Assembly: GCA_029210325.1 (NCBI GenBank)
Contig: JARGPU010000005.1
Span: 124,001-188,000, forward strand
Reading direction: 5' to 3'
Length of the DNA stretch: 64,000 nt
Origin: Alcanivoracaceae bacterium
GTDB lineage: Bacteria > Pseudomonadota > Gammaproteobacteria > Pseudomonadales > Alcanivoracaceae
A program made the position numbers and the translations under genes. The notes beneath the pieces were generated by a model that saw nothing but the letters and a program-made list of their open reading frames with translations, was not told where the DNA came from and did not search any database. Shown here piece by piece: positions 1 through 8,210 of the stretch; the first letter of the stretch is position 1; every line of letters starts with the position of its first letter.

Positions 1-284
1 GCAGCCAGGCCCTGCCTTACCGGGTCGAGGTCGTAGCCATGGACCACCCCGGCATCGTTCATGATATCGCCAACTTCTTTAGCGGCCGCGGCATCAATAT
101 CGACGACCTGCACACAGGCACTTATGCCGCACCTCATACCGGTACCACCATGTTCAATCTTCACATGACGCTGAGTGTCCCCGCAGAAGAATCCATCTCA
201 CGACTACGCGAAGCATTCTTTGAGTTCTGTGAGGCAAGGAATGTTGACGCTAGCATGTCCCCGCACCGTAACAGGAGCCTTTAA
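1..284 (+). CDS. gcvR: Glycine cleavage system repressor GcvR (ACT-domain protein), 5' truncated
   Basis: The frame is open from the window edge (first full codon at base 3), so the N-terminus lies outside. The visible part is an ACT-type ligand-binding domain: an [17 protein letters not shown] strand-loop-helix, then [12 protein letters not shown] and [11 protein letters not shown]. This is the second ACT domain of GcvR-like proteins, which regulate glycine-cleavage genes together with GcvA. The stop overlaps the bcp start by one base (TAATG), so the two genes are probably co-transcribed. In Pseudomonas gcvR lies between dapA and bcp, so dapA is the expected upstream neighbour. The ATG at 39 is internal, not the start. 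Confidence 0.8.
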   Translation, partial: SQALPYRVEVVAMDHPGIVHDIANFFSGRGINIDDLHTGTYAAPHTGTTMFNLHMTLSVPAEESISRLREAFFEFCEARNVDASMSPHRNRSL

Positions 285-751
285 TGAGCAATATCAGCAT
301 TGGTAAAAAAGTCCCCGACTTCAGTGTCTCGGCTACCAGCGACCAGACCGTGCGGCTGAAAGAACTCAAGGGGCGTAATGTAGTCCTGTACTTCTATCCC
401 CGTGATAGTACCCCGGGCTGCACCACAGAAGGTCAGGACTTTCGTGACCTCTACGCAGAGTTCACGAAAGCTGACACAGCAATATTCGGCGTCTCTCAGG
501 ATAGCCTGAAGAGCCACGAAAACTTCCGCAGCAAGCAGAGTTTCCCATTTCAGCTAATCAGCGATGAGGACGGTAGTCTGTGTCGGCTGTTTGATGTGAT
601 CAAAATGAAAAACATGTATGGAAAGCAATTCGAGGGGATTGAAAGGAGTACATTCCTGATTGATGCCAGCGGCAAACTGCAGCGAGAGTGGCGCAAGGTC
701 AAGGTCCCCGGCCATGTGGCAGAAGTGCTGCAAGCCGTAAAGGAGCTCTAG
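284..751 (+). CDS. bcp: Thioredoxin-dependent thiol peroxidase Bcp (peroxiredoxin Q)
   Basis: Bcp reduces hydrogen peroxide and organic peroxides in the cytoplasm with electrons from thioredoxin. At 155 aa it has the usual family length and the peroxiredoxin fold: a FYPRDSTPGCT active-site loop with peroxidatic Cys46, preceded by Thr43 and Pro39. The second cysteine five residues later in E. coli Bcp is Gln51 here. The only other cysteine lies near residue 100 (SLCRLFDV). The enzyme therefore probably works as a 1-Cys or alternative atypical 2-Cys peroxiredoxin. Its start overlaps the gcvR stop. It converges with the perM-like gene, with a stem-loop between them. Confidence 0.92.
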   Translation: MSNISIGKKVPDFSVSATSDQTVRLKELKGRNVVLYFYPRDSTPGCTTEGQDFRDLYAEFTKADTAIFGVSQDSLKSHENFRSKQSFPFQLISDEDGSLCRLFDVIKMKNMYGKQFEGIERSTFLIDASGKLQREWRKVKVPGHVAEVLQAVKEL

Positions 752-761
752 CCCAAAACGG

Positions 762-791
762 GGGTTGCAGTCAGCTATCTGGCTGCAACCC
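762..791. terminator. Stem-loop at the bcp / perM-like convergent junction
   Basis: The arms at 762-774 and 779-791 pair over 13 bp with one G-T wobble around a 4-base loop (core GGGTTGCAG / CTGCAACCC). The stop codon of the minus-strand permease (771-773) lies inside the structure. No T-tract follows on either strand, so intrinsic termination is unproven. It may act as a 3'-end stabiliser or a bidirectional block. Confidence 0.5.
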
Positions 792-1850
792 TGAATCAGC
801 TGTCACTGCCGGCCAGGCATTAACCACGGCCTTAAGCAAGGTGGCCAGCGGGATGGCAAAAAACACCCCCCAAAACCCCCACAGTCCTCCGAAAAAAAGA
901 ATTGCTGTAATAATCACCACCGGATGCAGGTTGACTGCTTCGGAGAAAAGCAGGGGCACAAGAATATTGCCATCAATAAACTGGATGACACCGTAAGCAA
1001 TCATCACCATGGCAAACTCTGCCCCCCAACCAAACTGCCCCCAAGCCACCACCATCACGGGCAGAGTAACGACCGTCGCACCGATGTATGGCACCACCAC
1101 AGAAAGCCCCACTAACACAGCCAGCAGCAGCGAATACTTCAATCCCATCAATGCAAAAACCGCATAGCTTGAGCCGCCAACAATCAGGATCTCCAACGCT
1201 TTGCCGCGGATATAGTTGGCAATCTGGCCATCCATTTCCTGCCATACCCGGGCCAGCAGGTGGCGTCTGGCAGGCAGGAATTTCAGGGCCCCCTGCACCA
1301 ATGAGAAATGGTCTTTCAGGAAGAAAAAAACCAACAGCGGCAATAACACCAGAAAGATCATCAGATCCAGCAGCCCGGGAATAAGCCCCAACGAAGCAGT
1401 GACCATACGCTGGCCAAGCTCTGCGAGCTTTTCGTGCAGATCGGCAATTAGCTGGATTACCTGAGCCTCACTGACTACCTCGGGGTAGCGTAGCGGCATT
1501 TCCCTCAGCCAGGCCTCGCTCACCCCCAGCAATTTCGGCAGCTGCACCTGTACCAATGTCACAGTCTGCTTCCACACCATGGGCAGCAGCAGCACCAGAG
1601 ACACCAACAGCAGGGAAATAAACAGGAAATATACGCCTGAAAAAGCCCAAAACCGTCCAACCCCCCTCTCCTGCAGCGAGTTGATCATGCCCTGAAGCAG
1701 ATAAGCGATGACCAGTGCGGCGAACACCGGAGCCAGCATTTTACCAAACAGCAGCACCACCAGCAGACCGACCACCAATACCACGAACAGGGAGACAGCC
1801 TGCTCATCCGAGAAGTATCGGTAGAACCAGCCGCGCAATACATCAATCAT
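771..1850 (-). CDS. AI-2E family / PerM-like permease
   Basis: This is a 359-aa polytopic inner-membrane protein with hydrophobic segments near residues 18-55, 68-92, 150-178, 218-262, 270-300 and 308-340. That is the layout of the AI-2E transporter (PerM/YhhT) family, some of whose members export autoinducer-2 or move ions; the substrate here cannot be told. The glycine-rich C-terminal stretch (GGLWGFWGVFFAIPLATLL) is typical of the family. The start overlaps the stop of the TusA-like gene by four bases (ATGA), indicating translational coupling. The same pair occurs in Pseudomonas. Confidence 0.85.
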   Translation of the reverse strand: MIDVLRGWFYRYFSDEQAVSLFVVLVVGLLVVLLFGKMLAPVFAALVIAYLLQGMINSLQERGVGRFWAFSGVYFLFISLLLVSLVLLLPMVWKQTVTLVQVQLPKLLGVSEAWLREMPLRYPEVVSEAQVIQLIADLHEKLAELGQRMVTASLGLIPGLLDLMIFLVLLPLLVFFFLKDHFSLVQGALKFLPARRHLLARVWQEMDGQIANYIRGKALEILIVGGSSYAVFALMGLKYSLLLAVLVGLSVVVPYIGATVVTLPVMVVAWGQFGWGAEFAMVMIAYGVIQFIDGNILVPLLFSEAVNLHPVVIITAILFFGGLWGFWGVFFAIPLATLLKAVVNAWPAVTADSGLQPDS

Positions 1851-2119
1851 TCAGGCTTAGCCTCCGCCCGGATAAAAAATTCATATACACCATCTTGGTC
1901 AACAAAATGAACCAGCTGGTGGTCCGCCTGTCCGAGCCATGCAGGGATATCACGCCGTGCCCCCGGGTCATCCGCCCGAACCAACAGCAGCGCATTGGCA
2001 GGCATGGCCCGGAGCTGCTGGCGAGCCTTCAGCAAAGGCATGGGACAGCGTAGCCCTGTGACATCGAGAGTCATATCGACCTTCAAGTCGGTCACGCAAA
2101 GAGATTGATCAAATGACAT
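1847..2119 (-). CDS. TusA/SirA-family sulfur-carrier protein
   Basis: This 90-aa protein carries the family signature GLRCPMPLLKAR, with persulfide-forming Cys25 followed by the CPxP element. TusA-type proteins pass sulfane sulfur to tRNA thiolation, molybdenum cofactor or Fe-S pathways in the cytoplasm. The Pseudomonas homologue in the same place, between perM and the M48 protease gene, is of the type linked to molybdenum cofactor sulfur transfer; that role is inferred from position. The gene is divergent from the bepA-like gene and overlaps the permease gene downstream. Confidence 0.85.
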   Translation of the reverse strand: MSFDQSLCVTDLKVDMTLDVTGLRCPMPLLKARQQLRAMPANALLLVRADDPGARRDIPAWLGQADHQLVHFVDQDGVYEFFIRAEAKPE

Positions 2120-2163
2120 GGGCTAACCTTATATCGGCGTACCTTAACAGAGTCGGCAGTGAT

Positions 2164-2169
2164 TATACT
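2164..2169 (+). promoter_or_regulatory. Possible -10 element for the bepA-like gene
   Basis: TATACT lies 31 bases upstream of the preferred start at 2200, in the short divergent region with the TusA-like gene. No convincing -35 hexamer is seen at 16-18 bp; TTAACA at 2144 is only 14 bp away. Weak call. Confidence 0.3.
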
Positions 2170-2199
2170 GGCACAGACTCCCGATGGTGGCTTTTGTCC

Positions 2200-3627
2200 A
2201 TGGTTCGTTTTCTGATTCTGCTTGCTCTGTGCCTGCCAATACCCGGTATTGGCAGCGAAAAGGCCCCTTTGCCGGAGCTGGGAGACCCTGCCGGCGGCCT
2301 TATCAGCCCGGATCAGGAGTTTCGCATGGGACGCACCTGGCTACGCCAACTACGTGGTCAGGTCGCAGTGCTCAACGACCCTCTTGTGCAAGAATATGTG
2401 GAGCATCTGGTCTACCGCATGGCATCTCACAGCGACTTGCATGAACCTGACCTGGCGATCGTCGTGATCAACAGCAGGGAAATCAACGCATTCGCCGTTC
2501 CCGGAGGAGTTATTGGTCTGAATGCCGGCCTGATGATCAACGCCGAGCAGGAGGATGAAGTCGCCGCCGTGGTCGCACATGAAATCGCTCATGTCAGCCA
2601 GCGGCACTTTGTCCGCCGCTACGCCGATAGCCAGCGCATTAATACCGCTGTCATGGCCGCCATGCTGGCAAGTTTGGCAGTGATGATCAGCGGACAAGCA
2701 GATGCCGGTGCCGCCGGCATAATGGCCACTCAGGCTGCAGCTATCCAGCAGCAATTGGCCTATTCCCGTCACCACGAACGCGAAGCAGACCGCGTTGGCA
2801 TGCAGACTCTGGTAAATGCAGGAATGGACCCGGAAGCAATGCCCCGTTTTTTTGAAAAACTGCAACGTAACCAGCAGTTTGCTGGCAAACCACTGGAGTT
2901 TCTTTCTACTCACCCGATTACCGAAGAACGGATAGCTGATTCACGAGCCCGGGCAGTTACCTTACCGGCAGGCAACCTGCAGGAGGCAGAGGCGTTCCAG
3001 CTGATTCGAGCGCGCTTGCTGGCTGGTTTCTACAACGCCCCAGCGCTGGCAGTGGAACACTTTCGCAGCAAGTATCACGGCGGGGCCAGCATCCAGCAGC
3101 AGGCAGCAGGCTATGGCTTGGCCGTCAGTGCATTGCGGGCAAAGGATTACTCGCTGGCCAATGAAACCCTGAACCAGCTGCAGGGCCGTTTTCCGGATCA
3201 GCTGTGGTTTCGGGTCGCCCGCGCGGAGGTGCTACAGGCACAGCAGAAGCATGAACAGGCCGCCGATATCCTGCGAGAAGTCGCCCACTTGATGCCTCGC
3301 AACTATGCCATTTCCGCCCTGCTGGCTGGCAGTTTGATCAAAACAAACAAAGCCGCGGAGGCGGCCGAGTTACTTGAGCCGATACTGCGACAAAGAGCCA
3401 GCGACCCGGCACTGTGGAGGCTGGCGGCTGACGCCTGGGGTTACAGCGGAAGTCTTGCTCTGGCCCACTTGGGCAGGGGGGAAGCGTTATTTCTCAGCGG
3501 TGCTGATGAGAGGGGCATGGATCAGCTGCGCTTTGCCCTTGATTACAGCAAAGACAACTTCCCGCTGCACAGTCGCATCAAGGCTCGCCTTGAGGAAATG
3601 GACGCAACCTCGAAAGAGCGATTCTGA
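2200..3627 (+). CDS. bepA: BepA-like periplasmic M48 metalloprotease with TPR domain
   Basis: BepA-type proteins act at the outer membrane, helping LptD and BAM assembly and degrading misfolded outer-membrane proteins. I chose the ATG at 2200 (475 aa) over an earlier in-frame ATG at 2113 because it begins a signal peptide (MVRFLILLALCLP, cleaved near residue 18). The zinc motif HEIAH sits at residues 127-131, with the third ligand in HEREAD (about Glu195). Residues from about 275 to the end are helical repeats of TPR type. It converges with nadA eight bases downstream. The order TusA-like / M48 protease / nadA matches Pseudomonas. Confidence 0.85.
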   Translation: MVRFLILLALCLPIPGIGSEKAPLPELGDPAGGLISPDQEFRMGRTWLRQLRGQVAVLNDPLVQEYVEHLVYRMASHSDLHEPDLAIVVINSREINAFAVPGGVIGLNAGLMINAEQEDEVAAVVAHEIAHVSQRHFVRRYADSQRINTAVMAAMLASLAVMISGQADAGAAGIMATQAAAIQQQLAYSRHHEREADRVGMQTLVNAGMDPEAMPRFFEKLQRNQQFAGKPLEFLSTHPITEERIADSRARAVTLPAGNLQEAEAFQLIRARLLAGFYNAPALAVEHFRSKYHGGASIQQQAAGYGLAVSALRAKDYSLANETLNQLQGRFPDQLWFRVARAEVLQAQQKHEQAADILREVAHLMPRNYAISALLAGSLIKTNKAAEAAELLEPILRQRASDPALWRLAADAWGYSGSLALAHLGRGEALFLSGADERGMDQLRFALDYSKDNFPLHSRIKARLEEMDATSKERF

Positions 3628-3634
3628 GCACCCG

Positions 3635-4684
3635 TCAGGGCTTCCTGGAACGCCCGAAGTCCAGCATGCGCTGTAGCGGGATCATCGCCTTGCGGGCAGT
3701 TTCCGTATCAACAGATATTTCCTGGCCCGCTCCGGATTCGTCCTCTAGCACCTGACAAAGGTTTTCCAGTCCATTCATTGCCATCCATGGACAATGTGCA
3801 CAACTGCGGCAAGTACCACCGCTGCCCGCAGTCGGCGCCTCAATCAACAACTTGTCTTTAGCGGTCTGCTGCATCTTGTAAAAAATGCCGCGGTCTGTGG
3901 CGACAATCATGGTCTTGTTAGGCAGTTCCGCAGCAGCACGAATTAACTGTGACGTTGAACCGACCACGTCAGCCATGGCAACCACTGCCTCGGGGGACTC
4001 GGGATGAACCAGCACGGCAGCATCCGGATAGGCTTTTTTCAGATCGAGCAAAGCTCGTGCCTTGAACTCTTCGTGGACGATGCAAGCGCCCTGCCAGCAA
4101 AGCACGTCGGCGCCGGTTTTCTGCTGTACATAGTGACCAAGGTGCTGATCCGGTGCCCAAAGTACTTTCTCGCCACGTTTGTCCAGAAAATCAATCAGAT
4201 CCACCGCGATACTTGAGGTTACCACCCAGTCTGCACGTGCCTTCACAGCTGCAGAGGTGTTGGCATACACGACCACGGTTCGCTCAGGGTGCTGATCACA
4301 GAACGCGGAAAACTGATCTTCGGGACAGCCAATATCCAGCGAACAGGTAGCCTCTGTCGTGGGCATAAGCACACGCTTCTCTGGGCTAAGGATTTTTGCC
4401 GTTTCGCCCATAAAACGCACCCCAGCAACTACTAGTGTAGTGGCTGGATGTTCCTTGCCGAAACGAGCCATCTCCAGTGAGTCAGACACGCATCCGCCAG
4501 TCTCTTCGGCCAGAGACTGGATTTCCGGGTCTGTGTAGTAGTGTGCCACCAACACAGCATTGCGGATTTTGAGCAGCTGGGCTATCCGCCCGCGCAGCTC
4601 AAGACGACGAGATTGATCAAGCGCTACAGGAACTGAAACGCGATCAAGGTGCTGGCGCACCAGCTCAATAGCTTCGGCAGTCAT
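3635..4684 (-). CDS. nadA: Quinolinate synthase A
   Basis: NadA condenses iminoaspartate with dihydroxyacetone phosphate to quinolinate in de novo NAD synthesis, using a [4Fe-4S] cluster. I start at the ATG at 4684 (349 aa; [14 protein letters not shown]), which fits family length; the frame stays open upstream to a GTG at 4747. Cluster cysteines are in the TEATCSLD segment, near GADVLCWQG and in the C-terminal [15 protein letters not shown] and GGCVSDS are substrate-site motifs. The Shine-Dalgarno GGGGA lies in the 3' arm of a strong hairpin directly upstream. No nadB or nadC is in the window. Confidence 0.95.
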   Translation of the reverse strand: MTAEAIELVRQHLDRVSVPVALDQSRRLELRGRIAQLLKIRNAVLVAHYYTDPEIQSLAEETGGCVSDSLEMARFGKEHPATTLVVAGVRFMGETAKILSPEKRVLMPTTEATCSLDIGCPEDQFSAFCDQHPERTVVVYANTSAAVKARADWVVTSSIAVDLIDFLDKRGEKVLWAPDQHLGHYVQQKTGADVLCWQGACIVHEEFKARALLDLKKAYPDAAVLVHPESPEAVVAMADVVGSTSQLIRAAAELPNKTMIVATDRGIFYKMQQTAKDKLLIEAPTAGSGGTCRSCAHCPWMAMNGLENLCQVLEDESGAGQEISVDTETARKAMIPLQRMLDFGRSRKP

Positions 4685-4691
4685 GGTCGTT

Positions 4692-4709
4692 CCCCGGCTA
4701 ACGCCGGGG
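4692..4709 (-). promoter_or_regulatory. Hairpin covering the nadA ribosome binding site
   Basis: The 7-bp perfect GC-rich stem CCCCGGC / GCCGGGG has a 4-base loop and ends seven bases before the nadA ATG. Read on the minus strand, the 3' arm contains the GGGGA Shine-Dalgarno sequence, so folding should hide it. It could instead be a terminator for the upstream M48 gene, but no T-tract follows. Confidence 0.45.
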
Positions 4710-4784
4710 CCTCTTACAGATTCGGAGAAGGGTGCTGCCAACAGCACCCATCAGGCTAGAATAAGTATATCTCAGGTGCAGCGA

Positions 4785-5624
4785 TCAGGGGTTGCTCAGA
4801 TGTGCCAACTGTCGGCGGAATCGCTCTTCTCCCAATGCTGAATCAGTGAGCCCATCAAGCTGCCGCCCCATCAGGCGATCCAGTTGGGCAATACGGTCCG
4901 CGGGCTTGGGGTGGGTCTTCAGCAGCAAGCCGAGCTCACCGGCCTCTGGATTCATTCGCTCCAGGGTCTGCAACACGGTGACCAGACCGTAGGGGTCGTA
5001 GCCGGCCCGCGCAGCCAGCACGACGCCAATACGATCGGCGTGATGCTCATCTTTACGGTCAAGACCACGGCTATAGATTAACTTGGCGCCACCTGCCAAA
5101 GCCTGCAACTGGCGCGTATCAGTGCCACGCTCTTCAAGCGCCGCCTGTACGGCCATGCCGGCAAGTTTCAATCTGGCCTGCTTGCGAATTGCCACCAGAT
5201 GGTGGGTGGCAACCACATGGCCTATTTCATGGGCCAATACGCCCGCTAATTCTGACTCGTTACGCAAACGCGCCAGCAGCCCCTTGGTAATGAATACATA
5301 GCCTCCCGGTGCAGCAAAGGCATTGATATCCGCATCGTCTAATACCGCAAAGCGCCAGTTTAAATCTGGCCGGTCGCTCTGTAACGCCAGCCACATTCCA
5401 ACCTTATTAACGTAGACCTGAACTTGTTCGTCTTGCAGCAAAGGAGCCGCCCCCAGCAGCACAGCGGCCGCCTCACGGCCGATATCGCTCTCCTCCGCTT
5501 CACCGGCCGGAACAAAGGCCTGCTTCAATGTGCCGCCGGCACTGGCTAGCTGATTTATGTCGATGGTTTTGCAGCTACTCAGCAGAATGCCGGTGAGTAG
5601 TACAAGCGCTGTTCTCATCATCAT
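4785..5624 (-). CDS. M48 family metalloprotease lipoprotein (LoiP/YcaL-like)
   Basis: This 279-aa protein has a lipoprotein signal with lipobox LSSC (Cys18) and the M48 zinc site HEIGH at residues 132-136; the third ligand falls in the KDEHHAD segment. The NAFAAPGGYVF motif before the active site is typical of the family. It is expected at the outer membrane facing the periplasm, in envelope protein quality control. The start at 5624 is supported by GGAG eight bases upstream and overlaps the stop of the SH3 gene. It is one of three M48 proteases in this window. Confidence 0.85.
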   Translation of the reverse strand: MMMRTALVLLTGILLSSCKTIDINQLASAGGTLKQAFVPAGEAEESDIGREAAAVLLGAAPLLQDEQVQVYVNKVGMWLALQSDRPDLNWRFAVLDDADINAFAAPGGYVFITKGLLARLRNESELAGVLAHEIGHVVATHHLVAIRKQARLKLAGMAVQAALEERGTDTRQLQALAGGAKLIYSRGLDRKDEHHADRIGVVLAARAGYDPYGLVTVLQTLERMNPEAGELGLLLKTHPKPADRIAQLDRLMGRQLDGLTDSALGEERFRRQLAHLSNP

Positions 5625-6118
5625 TTTCTGCGCTCCTTGAGGTCTGCAACCTGACGTGCCCTGAGCGGCAGTGATGCCGCATAGCGCCGTGCAGCCTGCT
5701 TATCCACAGCGAAGCGATCGAGACTTTCAACAGCAGTATGATCAGCACTGGCAGACTCAATATCACCAGCATCAAGCCCGCGAATTCCCGCGGTGGCGGT
5801 GCCACCGCTTTGCACCGAGTAGCCGCTATTTAGCCAACCCCAAAGACCGGAAAAAACCGAATCAGATTCTTGCTGCCCAGACAACCTGACCGCGCCCAAG
5901 CGAACCCAGCCCTGCCGTCCGCCGCTGGCGCTGACCTGATACCAGCCACCACGGCGTTGAGAGATCTCTACCAGAGTATTGGCCAGCAGTGTCCCTGATA
6001 CTGATCCATCAGGCTGCTGATATAGCTGCGTGTTGGCAGAGATCGTGCCGCTGTCGGCGCCACTAACCAAGCCACTGGCAAACAATGAAACTATCAACAA
6101 TAGAATTCGAGCCATCAT
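5621..6118 (-). CDS. Secreted bacterial SH3-domain protein
   Basis: This 165-aa protein has a signal peptide (about residues 1-20, ending LVSGA). An SH3b-like domain follows at about 25-85, with the pattern TQLYQQPDGS ... VEISQRRGGWYQVSASGGRQGWV. Such domains bind peptidoglycan or cell-wall peptides. The C-terminal part is low-complexity and charged, ending in KERRK. It overlaps the downstream M48 lipoprotein gene by four bases, so the two probably form one operon and work together in the periplasm. The exact role is unknown. Confidence 0.7.
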   Translation of the reverse strand: MMARILLLIVSLFASGLVSGADSGTISANTQLYQQPDGSVSGTLLANTLVEISQRRGGWYQVSASGGRQGWVRLGAVRLSGQQESDSVFSGLWGWLNSGYSVQSGGTATAGIRGLDAGDIESASADHTAVESLDRFAVDKQAARRYAASLPLRARQVADLKERRK

Positions 6119-6189
6119 GTCATCCCCCCAGATGAAATCTTACTCGGCACTATTGTGTGCCATATATGGCGATCAGAAAAGACTGCTCA

Positions 6190-7428
6190 TCAGATCGCTG
6201 GTCTCCAACCGCGGCCGGCAGCCAGCACCTGCACTGTACTGATCGCCCGCTCGCGGAACGCCCCCTCGCAATAGCATAGGTAGTACTGCCACATGCGCTG
6301 GAACCGCTGGTCAAAACCTTGCTCTGCGACCTGATCCAGCGCGGCGGTAAAGCGCTCCCGCCAATCTGCGAGGGTGCGCGCATAGTCAAGACCGATATCA
6401 TCAATTGCCAGCGGTGTCAGCTGGGTGTCTTCTCCCAGATGGTCCATCATTACCCGAACCGACGGCAAAAATCCGCCGGGGAAAATATACCGTTTGATAA
6501 AGTCTATATTCTTAAGCGCGAAGCGATAACGATGGTCCGGCACGGTAATGGCCTGCAGGAGCATCATGCCATCCTCCGCCAGCAAGCGATTTAGCTGACG
6601 GAAATACTGTGACAGGTATTGATGCCCTACCGCTTCGATCATCTCAATAGAGACGACACGGTCATAACGCCCCTCAAGCAAGCGGTAATCCTGTTCCAGC
6701 ACAGTGATCCGGTCCTCCAGACCTTCGGCGCGAACGCGCGCCTGAGCATGGCGAAACTGCTCTTGGGAAATTGTCGTAGTTGTTACCCGGCAGCCATAGT
6801 GACGCGCAGCATGAATTGCCAGTCCACCCCAGCCAGTACCGATCTCCAGAAGGTGGTGCTGGTCGTTGAGCTGTAGCTTCTGGCAGACAATATCCAGCTT
6901 GTGAACTGCGGCCTCATCCAGGGGCGCGTCAGCGCGTGGATAGATTGCGCTGGAGTACATCATCTGCTTATCAAGAAAAAGGCTGAAAAAATCGTTGCCG
7001 AGATCATAATGCGCGGCAATATTGCGACGAGAGCCACGCACGGAATTACGATTGATAACATGTAGCGCCGAAAGCAAAGGCTTGGACATTTTACTGGCCA
7101 AACCTTCCAGAGCCTGCATGGGCTCCACATTGGCGGCAAAATAACGTACCACTGCAACCAGATCATCGCTGGACCAGAGGTCTTCCATAAATGCTTCTGC
7201 CGCGCCCAGCGCGCCCCCGGTCATCATCATCCGATAGGTACGCCAGTCATTCATTCGCAACGCTGCACAAGGTTCGCCCCGGCCCAATACAACCTCATTT
7301 CCATCCGGCTCACGCAGGGTAAGCTGGCCTCGTGGAAAACGGCCCAGAGCACCCAGCACCAGGCGGCGCGCGGTGCGGTCCAACAGGGAGGCGGAGGCAT
7401 CCGCAGAGATTCGTTCAACGTCGAGCAT
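6190..7428 (-). CDS. cfa: Cyclopropane-fatty-acyl-phospholipid synthase
   Basis: Cfa transfers a methylene group from S-adenosylmethionine to cis double bonds of membrane phospholipid acyl chains. The 412-aa protein has the family layout: an N-terminal lipid-binding region (1-140), then AHYDLGNDFFSLFLD, the SAM motif LLEIGTGWGG at 193-202, and the C-terminal YYLCYCEGAF signature. It is the last gene of the photolyase / FAD oxidoreductase / DUF1365 cluster, 32 bases after DUF1365. That grouping is common in proteobacteria and belongs to light or singlet-oxygen responses. It may act with the two preceding genes on unusual lipids rather than as the housekeeping Cfa. Confidence 0.9.
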   Translation of the reverse strand: MLDVERISADASASLLDRTARRLVLGALGRFPRGQLTLREPDGNEVVLGRGEPCAALRMNDWRTYRMMMTGGALGAAEAFMEDLWSSDDLVAVVRYFAANVEPMQALEGLASKMSKPLLSALHVINRNSVRGSRRNIAAHYDLGNDFFSLFLDKQMMYSSAIYPRADAPLDEAAVHKLDIVCQKLQLNDQHHLLEIGTGWGGLAIHAARHYGCRVTTTTISQEQFRHAQARVRAEGLEDRITVLEQDYRLLEGRYDRVVSIEMIEAVGHQYLSQYFRQLNRLLAEDGMMLLQAITVPDHRYRFALKNIDFIKRYIFPGGFLPSVRVMMDHLGEDTQLTPLAIDDIGLDYARTLADWRERFTAALDQVAEQGFDQRFQRMWQYYLCYCEGAFRERAISTVQVLAAGRGWRPAI

Positions 7429-7460
7429 GGCTACCTCGTTTCTTATCCAATCAGTTAGTC

Positions 7461-8210
7461 CTAAACCTTCTTGGCCGGATGAGCATGGAAGCTCACCCCC
7501 TTACGCCACAGCTTTAGCGCATGAGCATAAATAGCCAAACTCGCTTTGAAACTTTGCGCCCGGTAACGCCACACTACCGACCACAGCATCTGGCCGTCTG
7601 CAGGCTGGCGCAGCATGCGAACTCCGGCTGCAAAAACCTTGCCTTCATCAGCAATGGTGGCAATGGTGACCGCAAGGTCGCGATTATTCTGTGAAAATGT
7701 CCAGCAATAACGCATTGCCATGCCCATAAATGGCGACACGTGAAAGTCTTTGGGGTGCTCGAACGCTAGCCCGTTGGGCGAGGCGACAGGAATCAGAGGA
7801 TACCAGTGCCGCTCATTCCAGGGCGTGTTGTGCACTTCTGCAATGATGCTGTCAGGCACGCTGGCACCCACTGGAAAGTGCCAAAACAGAGTCAGCGGGT
7901 TGAATGACCAGCCAAATAGTCTGGGCTGAGACAGCATGCATACCGCACCCTGCCCCCAATCCAGGCCCAGCTCCGTGGCCTTGGCTCTGGCCCGCTCAGC
8001 CAGACTACCGCTACCCGCTCCCAGATAGTCACGCTCTCGTATCACTGCCAGACGCCAACGACGTCCCCACCATCGGCTGCGGTCAAGCAAACCGTCAATA
8101 TCATCCAGGTTTAGCCAAAGCCACCAGAAAGGATATTTGAAAACATGCACCACCGGGGCTTCTCGGCGATGCCAGACCTCGCCGATGTACAGCGCATGAT
8201 CGGTAATCAT
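7461..8210 (-). CDS. DUF1365 family protein
   Basis: This 249-aa protein has the DUF1365 signature: an N-terminal YIGEVWHRREAPVVHVFKYP, then LFGWSFNPLTLFWHF, EVHNTPWNERHWY and the KDFHVSPFMGM block. The family has no firmly established chemistry. It is almost always encoded between an FAD-dependent amine-oxidase-like protein and a Cfa-like methyltransferase, as here, and is suspected of acting in modified fatty acid formation. Its start overlaps the stop of the FAD oxidoreductase gene by four bases (ATGA). Confidence 0.85.
   Translation of the reverse strand: MITDHALYIGEVWHRREAPVVHVFKYPFWWLWLNLDDIDGLLDRSRWWGRRWRLAVIRERDYLGAGSGSLAERARAKATELGLDWGQGAVCMLSQPRLFGWSFNPLTLFWHFPVGASVPDSIIAEVHNTPWNERHWYPLIPVASPNGLAFEHPKDFHVSPFMGMAMRYCWTFSQNNRDLAVTIATIADEGKVFAAGVRMLRQPADGQMLWSVVWRYRAQSFKASLAIYAHALKLWRKGVSFHAHPAKKV

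Noticed and set aside
2350-2913. 187-aa minus-strand open frame
   Set aside because: It is antisense to the bepA-like gene, including the HEIAH region, and has no independent support.
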